DNA from: Deltaproteobacteria bacterium
Lineage (GTDB): Bacteria; Bdellovibrionota_C; UBA2361; OMII01
Length of the DNA: 12,474 nt
Assembly: GCA_023262305.1 (NCBI GenBank)
Contig: JALRCK010000035.1
Span: 1 to 12,474 of the forward strand
Reading direction: 5' to 3'
Shown here: positions 1-5,430 of the stretch, in pieces
How positions within the stretch are numbered: the stretch's first letter is position 1
Layout: the number at the start of each line of letters is the position of its first letter
The notes under the pieces: generated by a model
What the model was told of the DNA's origin: nothing
The model's database searches: none
What the model saw: the letters and a program-made list of their open reading frames with translations, nothing else
Translations under genes and position numbers: made by a program

Positions 1-159
1 ATCGCCCGAGAACTTGGCAGTATCATCGACCGGATAGAGAACAACATTGGCTCCGACTTGAATCGGTACGATCGCTTGATCCTCGGAGAGCTCGCCGGGC
101 TCGCTTCGTGCCTGACTCACAGGGAGGATGATTGGAGACCGATATCGGACAGCTTCTAA
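1..159 (+). CDS. C-terminal end of an unrecognised protein (5' truncated by window edge)
   Basis: The first forward frame is open from base 1 to a TAA at 157-159 and gives 52 residues, ending in DDWRPISDSF. The visible part is hydrophilic and probably helical (ELGSIIDRIENNIGSDLNRYDRLILGELAGL), with no recognisable catalytic motif. The other two forward frames are interrupted (a TAG in the second, a TGA in the third), so this is the most plausible reading. The start lies outside the window. I do not recognise the family and cannot give a function. The 285-base gap to the next gene argues against one operon with it. Confidence 0.45.
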   Translation: MARELGSIIDRIENNIGSDLNRYDRLILGELAGLASCLTHREDDWRPISDSF

Positions 160-444
160 AACCTTAACTCTCTGAACGTCCCCCCCAGTGCGGGTAGTGT
201 GGGCGGGTCAGAAACAAACTACTGTTCCACATGAATCCGCGTCGCCTCTGTGGTGGAGCTATGAGTGCTTTTATCCAGGGAGTTGTAGGATTTGGGACTA
301 TTTTTCAGGAGAGCGCCGCCATCTGACAGTACTGTAGGCAGAGCGCGAGACCGGTTCCCCTTGAGTGCCTCGGTCTCCAAGTCGATACTGTAATGTGCAG
401 AGGAAGGTAGATCGTTCACATTCGTCAGGAGCCCAAAGAGCAGG
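160..444 (+). other. Intergenic leader upstream of the first double-Lrp gene
   Basis: I see no convincing gene here. A reverse-strand open frame (219-704) overlaps the regulator gene and looks like its shadow. The region holds three TACTGT words (220-225, 330-335, 386-391), one of them within the 10-base palindrome ACAGTACTGT at 326-335. A run of seven C residues lies near 180-186. I do not see a confident sigma-70 promoter pair. Confidence 0.4.
220..392 (+). promoter_or_regulatory. Possible operator cluster: three TACTGT words and a 10-bp palindrome
   Basis: TACTGT occurs at 220-225, 330-335 and 386-391, and the middle copy lies in the perfect palindrome ACAGTACTGT (326-335). All lie between 53 and 225 bases before the ATG of a DNA-binding regulator. 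Lrp/AsnC proteins commonly bind several weak palindromic sites upstream of their own gene, so autoregulation is a reasonable inference. The sites are short and could be coincidental. Confidence 0.25.
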
Positions 445-1422
445 ATGAACCTTAGTGCTAAAGATAAACAACTCCTCTTCGCACTCCAATTTTGGGGACC
501 CCAATCCCTCGCCAAGCTCTCGGCGAAGATGGGGATGCGAGAGAGTACCTTGCGGAGCAAGATTGCTCGTTGGGAATCACAGGGGGCGATTGCACAGCGA
601 GTTTTTATCGACACATTTCTAGTGGGGGCCACGGAGGTCGAACTCTTCTTTTCGCCCGCCAAGAGCTCAAAGAGCGCACAAGCACGCCTCACCAAAGCGG
701 TCATGAAGGCGCCCGGAGTTCGCTGGTTCTATCGAACGGCGGGTAAGCACGAATTCATCGTAGGGCTCGAAGCTCTGCACATCAACCAGCTCGTCAAACA
801 CCTCGAAGACCTTGATGGTGAGGCGACCGGAATCTTTGCCGGCAGAGACATGGGAACCTCGATCGGGTACTGGTGGTTCGGTCGCAAGTATCTCGCCCCG
901 GAGGGTACGAAGCACGTTAACTGCCTCGCCTCGCTTCCGACAAAGAAACACCTCACGATCGATGACACGGATCACCGCATTCTTCAGGTTCTTGGGCATC
1001 GAGGAGCTCAATCCCTGCGAGGGCTGGCTCAAGATCTCGACATGCCGCAATCAACAATCGGATACCGGATCAACGCCCTCCAAAAGAGTGGCGTGATCAT
1101 CGGCTTTCCCTACCTCATCTCCTCAAACTGGCTCGGCATGAACGTCTTCCGCCTCCAGCTGACCTTCTCAACCTTCGCACGGGAGATTCACGCAGAGCTC
1201 CTTGCATGGTGTCGTCAACATCCTTCCATCGTGAGCATGATGCGACTCCTTGGAGCATGGGACTATACCCTACGGTGTGAGGTAAAAAACACCGAGGAGC
1301 TTGCAGAACTCACCGATCAGCTTCACGACCGTTTTGGACACGCCCTTCAGGAGTGCTCCGTGGTAAGCGTGATCAAAGAGCTCACCTTCAGCTACTATCC
1401 GCTGGAGAATTTCGCCGAGTAA
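445..1422 (+). CDS. Double-unit Lrp/AsnC-type transcription regulator (full-length copy)
   Basis: This 325-residue protein contains two successive Lrp/AsnC-like units. The first winged helix-turn-helix is at about residues 5-52 (KLSAKMGMRESTLRSKIARWESQG) and is followed by a RAM-like ligand/oligomerisation region at about 58-140. The second helix-turn-helix is at about 172-220 (LRGLAQDLDMPQSTIGYRINALQKSG), with a second RAM-like region at about 230-318. Ordinary Lrp proteins are about 150-165 residues and form dimers, so a covalent tandem is roughly twice normal length. The ATG at 445 gives a natural Lrp N-terminus (LSAKDKQLL), but its ribosome-binding site is weak (AGGAG lies far upstream). 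Residues 205-325 recur about 2.5 kb downstream as a truncated copy just before the NAD salvage operon, and a related regulator closes that operon. This suggests, but does not prove, a link to NAD metabolism. The effector is unknown. Confidence 0.85.
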   Translation: MNLSAKDKQLLFALQFWGPQSLAKLSAKMGMRESTLRSKIARWESQGAIAQRVFIDTFLVGATEVELFFSPAKSSKSAQARLTKAVMKAPGVRWFYRTAGKHEFIVGLEALHINQLVKHLEDLDGEATGIFAGRDMGTSIGYWWFGRKYLAPEGTKHVNCLASLPTKKHLTIDDTDHRILQVLGHRGAQSLRGLAQDLDMPQSTIGYRINALQKSGVIIGFPYLISSNWLGMNVFRLQLTFSTFAREIHAELLAWCRQHPSIVSMMRLLGAWDYTLRCEVKNTEELAELTDQLHDRFGHALQECSVVSVIKELTFSYYPLENFAE

Positions 1423-1681
1423 TGTTGGATGGTACTTGACCAACAAGATTGAGCTCTTCCCCTTTTCTCCTGGATACCGCGTGGTAAAAAGTTATGCTCT
1501 GCAAGATTTCAAGCCGCATGAGTAGGTCTTATCAGTTCAGGGAGTTACCTAAACTCTCTTTTAGCAAATCTTGAGAGAGCTCCGGCAGTATCCCCTCAGC
1601 GAGTTCCCTACCACGTTAGCGATACAGCGGCGTGGTGCATACCTTTGAGCACTTGCTCTTCAGGTAGTAGTCTGTAGTACG
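1423..1681 (+). other. Intergenic region between regulator and glycosyltransferase, with inverted repeats
   Basis: No gene is visible. Two inverted repeats stand out. CAAGATTT (1502-1509) pairs with AAATCTTG (1566-1573) across 56 bases, and ACCACG (1610-1615) pairs with CGTGGT (1631-1636) across 15 bases, shortly before the glycosyltransferase start. Neither is followed by a T-run, so neither looks like a terminator. They could be operator-like or fortuitous. Confidence 0.3.
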
Positions 1682-3097
1682 GTGGGGCGAGAGTTACAGA
1701 GCAACCACTCCGTCGCAAGCATGCCGCCAACACATCCACACCCACTACCAGCATCTCCCATCCCAAACCGCAAAGTCCCTCGTTGGGTTATTGGAGGGTA
1801 CGCCCTACTAGGCTGCGTATTCTTATTTCTCTTCATCAGAGTCACCATTGTTGCGATCCTCTTCAAGGAAGGGGGACTTATACGCGGCTGGGATGGCTCG
1901 CACTACTATTTTTGGTTGCGTTCGATCGTCTTCGATCACGATGTGAACTTTAGTAATGAGCTATCCATCTACAACCAGATACCCGAAAAGGATAGAGCCC
2001 TGCTCCTGACACAGCCGCTTACTGAGATGAAATTGCTCCCGAATAAATACTCGATCGGCTGGGCTCTTCTCACGCTACCGGCGATGGGATTGGGGCAGGT
2101 CGCCGCATACCTACTCAATTCCCTTGGGTTTGATTATCAACTCGACGGATACTCTATCCCCTATCAACTAGCCATCGCTCTCCTTCATCTACTCTATTCA
2201 GGTGCGAGCGTTCTCCTCCTGGTAAAATTTATCCAGTTACGCATAAACGACACTCGAGTGGCGCTCTTTGCCGCCTTTATGGCATGGGCAGCGTCGCCAC
2301 TCCTATTCTATCAGTCAGCTGACATAACCATGGCGCACGGCGCCACATTTTTCTCCCTGATCGCGGCCTTCTATATTTCCGAAAAGATCAACCTGAGCGA
2401 ACGCCCTCCCCTCGTCCTCTATGTGCTCCTGGGTTTAACGAGTGGGCTCGTCATCCTCTGCCGACCACAAGCGCTGGTGTATTTAGTCTACCCGGCTCTT
2501 ACTATTCTAGAGACCGTGAGACAGAGATCGTGGGCACGAGTCACGGCAGCGGCGATATCGTGTGGCCTCGTTCTACTCGCGCAAATGCTCGCCCTGAAGG
2601 CGCTGTATGGGCATCCTCTCGTATATACCTACCTGGGTGAGACCTTCCAATTTTTTTCTCCTCAGCTTTGGCAGGTTCTGTTCTCACCATTCCACGGCGC
2701 ATTGCTGTGGCATCCGATATTTCTGATCGGCTCTATTCTGTTCATGTGGGGGCTTTTACGCCACCCTAACAGGCTCTACGTCTCCCTATTCATAGGAGTA
2801 CTTCTCAACATCTACATCAACGCCTCATGGCACTGTTGGTGGTTCGGTGTATCGTTTGGTCAGAGAGCTTTGGAAGGATTCATTATCGCGACAGCTCTTG
2901 GAATCTCTGAAGTGCAACGCATCCCCTGGAAGCTTGCAAAGAGAGCGATCGCCATCTTGTGTATTCTACTGGCGATCTGGAACGTAAACATGACCGGCGG
3001 GGCTCTGCGGGGCTATATCCCCTTAGACCAGCCAGTTACACTGAGCGACATGGTTCAAAAGACTTCCAACTTTTGGATTCAATTTTACAAGGACTAG
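1682..3097 (+). CDS. GT-C-type integral membrane glycosyltransferase (PMT/GT39-like), hypothetical specificity
   Basis: This 471-residue protein (GTG start at 1682) is very hydrophobic, with about ten predicted membrane segments starting at roughly residues 35-60. After the first segment comes an acidic loop, RGWDGSHYYFWLRSIVFDHDVNF (about 68-90). Acidic residues in the first non-cytoplasmic loop (here D71, D85, D87) are the hallmark of GT-C enzymes that use polyprenyl-phosphate sugars. Later segments such as FHGALLWHP and WWFGVSFGQRALEGF also resemble this superfamily. It probably transfers a sugar at the membrane, but donor and acceptor cannot be inferred. The start is uncertain: an in-frame ATG at 1721 would give 458 residues, and neither start has a clear ribosome-binding site. 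ATA, CTA and TTA codons are noticeably commoner here than in the NAD genes, suggesting a different history. The gene lies between direct repeats of the regulator gene. Confidence 0.75.
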   Translation: MGRELQSNHSVASMPPTHPHPLPASPIPNRKVPRWVIGGYALLGCVFLFLFIRVTIVAILFKEGGLIRGWDGSHYYFWLRSIVFDHDVNFSNELSIYNQIPEKDRALLLTQPLTEMKLLPNKYSIGWALLTLPAMGLGQVAAYLLNSLGFDYQLDGYSIPYQLAIALLHLLYSGASVLLLVKFIQLRINDTRVALFAAFMAWAASPLLFYQSADITMAHGATFFSLIAAFYISEKINLSERPPLVLYVLLGLTSGLVILCRPQALVYLVYPALTILETVRQRSWARVTAAAISCGLVLLAQMLALKALYGHPLVYTYLGETFQFFSPQLWQVLFSPFHGALLWHPIFLIGSILFMWGLLRHPNRLYVSLFIGVLLNIYINASWHCWWFGVSFGQRALEGFIIATALGISEVQRIPWKLAKRAIAILCILLAIWNVNMTGGALRGYIPLDQPVTLSDMVQKTSNFWIQFYKD

Positions 3098-3110
3098 CTC
3101 TTTACTAAAA

Positions 3111-3133
3111 CCGAGGTGCGGCTCGGGATTTTT
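3111..3133 (+). terminator. Rho-independent terminator-like hairpin after the glycosyltransferase
   Basis: CCGAG (3111-3115) pairs with CTCGG (3122-3126) around a 6-base loop. A run of five T follows at 3129-3133 and an A-run precedes the stem. It lies 14 bases after the TAG of the glycosyltransferase. The stem is short (5 bp) and two bases separate it from the T-run, so strength is uncertain, but position and layout fit an intrinsic terminator. Confidence 0.55.
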
Positions 3134-3300
3134 CTCGAGTAAGAACGGAGATCGAAGAGCGAATAATTGCAGGAGAGATGACGGGAGCTCTCAGGTTTCT
3201 CAGATCTGTTTGGGCCTGAAGCGAAGCAATCGAAACAGCGATTTCGGTCTCAGGTGAGAGACGATATTCATGCTGGGAGGCGATCGTAGAGACCCCCTAG

Positions 3301-3319
3301 ACATCCCGGGTCGGGATGT
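3301..3319 (+). repeat. Perfect inverted repeat (7-bp arms)
   Basis: ACATCCC at 3301-3307 and GGGATGT at 3313-3319 are perfect inverted arms around the 5-base loop GGGTC. No T-run follows. It belongs to the hairpin cluster between the glycosyltransferase and the truncated regulator. Confidence 0.6.
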
Positions 3320-3362
3320 GTGCCCCGCTCGATGAGGATCCATCAAGGCGGTCCGATAGCAC

Positions 3363-3382
3363 GGCGCGAGGGTACTCGCGCC
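3363..3382 (+). repeat. Perfect GC-rich hairpin (8-bp arms, 4-base loop)
   Basis: GGCGCGAG (3363-3370) and CTCGCGCC (3375-3382) form an 8-bp stem around GGTA. An outer pair, TCCGA (3352-3356) and TCGGA (3394-3398), could extend the structure with internal loops. It is the strongest stem in the region. No T-run follows, so it is not a classical terminator. Confidence 0.6.
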
Positions 3383-3423
3383 CTCCATGGTGACTCGGAT
3401 ACGTCTTGAGGGGAATCCGTAGA

Positions 3424-3449
3424 GGGGTCCAGGGGACCACCCCTGGTCG
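3424..3449 (+). repeat. Palindromic repeat element, copy 1
   Basis: A G/C-rich element begins GGGGTCC and contains CCAGGGG (3429-3435) and CCCCTGG (3440-3446) around ACCA, followed by TCG. An almost identical element occurs 77 bases later. Short palindromic elements of this kind are typically dispersed intergenic repeats, but this window alone shows only two copies. Confidence 0.6.
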
Positions 3450-3452
3450 TAA

Positions 3453-3480
3453 TCCGAATCTTAGCGAAGCCAAGTTCGGA
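3453..3480 (+). repeat. Hairpin between the two palindromic repeats
   Basis: TCCGAA (3453-3458) pairs with TTCGGA (3475-3480). Inside it CTT (3460-3462) pairs with AAG (3472-3474), and GC pairs with GC around a GAA loop (3464-3470). The stem is therefore interrupted but coherent. It lies between the two copies of the G/C-rich palindrome. Confidence 0.45.
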
Positions 3481-3500
3481 TAGAAGAAAAATGGTGCTTC

Positions 3501-3525
3501 GGGGTCCAGGGGACCCCCCTGGTCG
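3501..3525 (+). repeat. Palindromic repeat element, copy 2, abutting the regulator fragment
   Basis: This is a near-identical second copy of the element at 3424-3449. It begins GGGGTCC, with CCAGGGG (3506-3512) and CCCCTGG (3516-3522) around a 3-base ACC loop, followed by TCG. Homology to the upstream regulator gene begins at 3527, essentially at the end of this repeat, so the element marks the duplication or rearrangement breakpoint. Confidence 0.65.
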
Positions 3526-3526
3526 G

Positions 3527-3893
3527 AATCGGATACCGGATCAACGCCCTCCAGAAGAGTGGCGTGATAATCGGCTTCCCCTATCTCATCTCCTCGAACT
3601 GGCTCGGCATGAACGTCTTTCGCCTTCAGCTGACCTTCTCAACCTTCGCGCGAGAGATTCACGCAGATCTCCTGGCGTGGTGTCGACAACATCCATCCAT
3701 CGTGAGCATGATGCGACTCCTTGGGGCCTGGGACTACACCCTTCGGTGTGAGGTCAAAAACAGTGAAGAGCTTGCGGATCTTACCGAGCAACTTCATGAC
3801 CGTTTTGGGCACGCCCTTCAGGAGTGCTCAGTGGTGAGCGTGATTAAAGAGCTTACCTTCAGCTACTATCCACTGGAGAAATTCGCGGAGTAG
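3527..3893 (+). pseudogene. 5'-truncated duplicate of the double-Lrp regulator gene
   Basis: Bases 3527-3893 align without gaps to 1056-1422 of the upstream regulator. By hand I count about 37 substitutions in 367 bases, roughly 90% identity. The copy encodes the equivalent of residues 205-325: the end of the second helix-turn-helix recognition helix and the whole last RAM-like domain. Both helix-turn-helix units are otherwise lost, so it cannot bind DNA like the parent. Only five amino acids differ, all mild except the last (E250D, T283S, E288D, D291E, N322K); the other changes are synonymous. The frame is open from after a TAG at 3462-3464, and the only usable start is a GTG at 3564 with no good ribosome-binding site. 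It is probably a remnant, but a translated 109-residue effector-domain fragment that modulates the parent cannot be excluded. Confidence 0.8.
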
Positions 3894-4130
3894 CGCGACC
3901 TTTCCTTTGGTGTTCCGCACAGATGAGTCATCGCTCCCCGTGGGCTGTTTCAGGGGCGAGATCCTTCATGCTCCCCTTTTGTACGTATGCGCGCCGGGAC
4001 AACCCGATTTCTCACGGTTCACATCTTCTTGGCTGCCCACTGTTAATTCATACACGCTTTAGCTTCTTCGTCTTCCGATTAGCATACTCAAGAAAAGCCC
4101 ACAGTGAGGGGCACTTTCAAGGGAGCTACT
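3894..4130 (+). promoter_or_regulatory. Upstream region of the NAD salvage operon
   Basis: This 237-base gap lies between the regulator fragment and pncB and should contain the operon promoter, because the next five intergenic distances are 23 bases or less. I could not fix a sigma-70 promoter by eye. TTGGCT at 4029-4034 with TACACG at 4051-4056 (16-base spacing) is one weak candidate, and the A/T-rich TTAGCATACT near 4079 is another. No riboswitch fold such as the known NAD-II or nadA motif was recognised. Confidence 0.3.
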
Positions 4131-5414
4131 ATGGAGACACATTCACAGCCAACAACGACACCCGGAATCGCCAGCGCAGAGCCCCTAACGGCGCCGGCAT
4201 CTCCCTCCCTCTCTGAGCGAATAGAGGCTTTAAAGCAATCGCTCCCTGAGCGATTTGAGCCGTTCTCCGACAAATACTTTTTGCGCACACATGAGATCCT
4301 CAAAGCCGAGGGGCTCAATCCGTGGGTTCGCGCTCAGGTGTTCATTCGTAAGGGTCCGGGCGAGGTCGCTGGAATTGAGGAATCTCTCGCCATGCTTGAC
4401 CGGTTCACCGATCTCAAAGCTCACGGCGGAAAGGTATTCGCACTCCCCGAGCGTTCGCCATACCAGGGCAAAGAGACCTTAATGGTGATCGAGGGGCCGA
4501 TGCAGGACATCATCGCTCTTGAAACGCTCTACCTCGGAGCCCTGACCGCTGCCACCACTCGCTTAAACGACCGTGTCGAGAAGGTCGATCTGACAGCGGC
4601 TGAAGCCAACATGCGCAAGGTCGTTGAATTAGCTGGGGGGCGCCCGGTCAGTTACTTCGGTGCCCGTCACTGGAGCTACACTGAAGATCCAGCGATCGCG
4701 CACGCAGCCTACAGAGGTGGGGCAACGAGCTGCTCAACTGACGCTGGCGCAGCCACCTTCGGGCAGGTTGGACAGGGCACCATCCCACACGCCTTAGAGA
4801 ATATCTACGCGTGGAAGTGCGGCAAGGAGAACGCGGTTGTCGAAGCGACCCTCGCTTTCGACCGCGTTATCGACCCCGAGGTGCCGCGTATCGCTCTGAT
4901 CGACTACAACAATCGTGAGCTCGATGATTCCGTCGCCGTGGCTGATGCGCTCAAAGGCAAGCTCTACGCGGTTCGAGTCGACACCTGTGGAGAGAACGTC
5001 GCACAAGGTGCCCTGGCCTCACCTCGGTGTGAGGAAGCTCAAGCGTGGAGGGCGCGCGGGATCTCTTTGCCCCCTGAAAACTCACCTGAAGCACGTTTCT
5101 GGTACGGCACCGGCGTAACGGTCACCGGGGTCTACGCGCTTCGCAGAGCGCTCGATCAATTCGGTCACAAAGACGTGAAGATCATCCTCACCAGCGGATT
5201 TGGCGATCCGGCAAAGGTGCAAGCCTTCGTCGATGCGGAGAAGACCCTTGGAGTGAAGCTCTTTGACGCACTCGGGGTGGGCGGCATCTACAAGCCGTGC
5301 CGGATGGCGACCATGGATGTCGTCGCGGTCGGAGAGACCGAAGACACGATGACACCGATCTCTAAGGTTGGCCGCCCCTACAATCCAAATCCCCGTTTAA
5401 CACGAATGATGTAA
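4131..5414 (+). CDS. pncB: Nicotinate phosphoribosyltransferase
   Basis: The enzyme condenses nicotinate with PRPP, with ATP hydrolysis, to form nicotinate mononucleotide (NaMN), the committed step of Preiss-Handler NAD+ salvage. The 427-residue product carries family landmarks: FSDKYFLRTHEIL near the N-terminus (45-57), FGARHWSYTEDP (176-187), GGATSCSTDAG (196-206), GTIPHAL (216-222, whose H220 matches the histidine phosphorylated in the Salmonella enzyme), VRVDT (281-285) for PRPP phosphate, ILTSGFGD (352-359) and DALGVGG (379-385). It resembles the shorter archaeal/Thermoplasma-like branch more than the enterobacterial one. I chose ATG 4131 because AAGGGAG (4119-4125) sits 5 bases before it; a GTG at 4104 has no such site. 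A 30-residue Pro/Thr/Ser-rich leader precedes the conserved fold. It is the first gene of the operon, 16 bases before nadE. Confidence 0.92.
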   Translation: METHSQPTTTPGIASAEPLTAPASPSLSERIEALKQSLPERFEPFSDKYFLRTHEILKAEGLNPWVRAQVFIRKGPGEVAGIEESLAMLDRFTDLKAHGGKVFALPERSPYQGKETLMVIEGPMQDIIALETLYLGALTAATTRLNDRVEKVDLTAAEANMRKVVELAGGRPVSYFGARHWSYTEDPAIAHAAYRGGATSCSTDAGAATFGQVGQGTIPHALENIYAWKCGKENAVVEATLAFDRVIDPEVPRIALIDYNNRELDDSVAVADALKGKLYAVRVDTCGENVAQGALASPRCEEAQAWRARGISLPPENSPEARFWYGTGVTVTGVYALRRALDQFGHKDVKIILTSGFGDPAKVQAFVDAEKTLGVKLFDALGVGGIYKPCRMATMDVVAVGETEDTMTPISKVGRPYNPNPRLTRMM

Positions 5415-5430
5415 CCGCATGGGAGGATCT

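Larger units (their letters stand above)
3134..3526 (+). other. Gene-free region dense in stem-loops
   Basis: I see no credible gene. The stretch contains a chain of short perfect hairpins: AATCG/CGATT (3228-3243), GTCTC/GAGAC (3247-3262), ACATCCC/GGGATGT (3301-3319), GGCGCGAG/CTCGCGCC (3363-3382), CCAGGGG/CCCCTGG (3429-3446), TCCGAA/TTCGGA (3453-3480) and a second CCAGGGG/CCCCTGG (3506-3522). The 8-bp stem is itself enclosed by TCCGA (3352-3356) and TCGGA (3394-3398). It could be a structured RNA, a mosaic of palindromic repeats left by insertions, or both. Confidence 0.5.

Noticed and set aside
219..704. Reverse-strand open frame of 161 codons overlapping the first regulator gene
   Set aside because: Most of it is antisense to a well-supported Lrp-type gene, and its product shows no recognisable domain; it looks like a shadow.
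1502..1573. CAAGATTT/AAATCTTG inverted repeat as insertion-sequence ends
   Set aside because: The arms are only 8 bases, 56 bases apart, with no transposase between or beside them.
3220..3525. CRISPR array or integron attC site
   Set aside because: The repeats are only two, not regularly spaced with unique spacers, and no attC-type core sites or integrase are visible.
3491..3751. Forward open frame starting ATG at 3491
   Set aside because: It is in a different frame from the clear regulator homology and yields an Arg/Pro-rich product with no family features.
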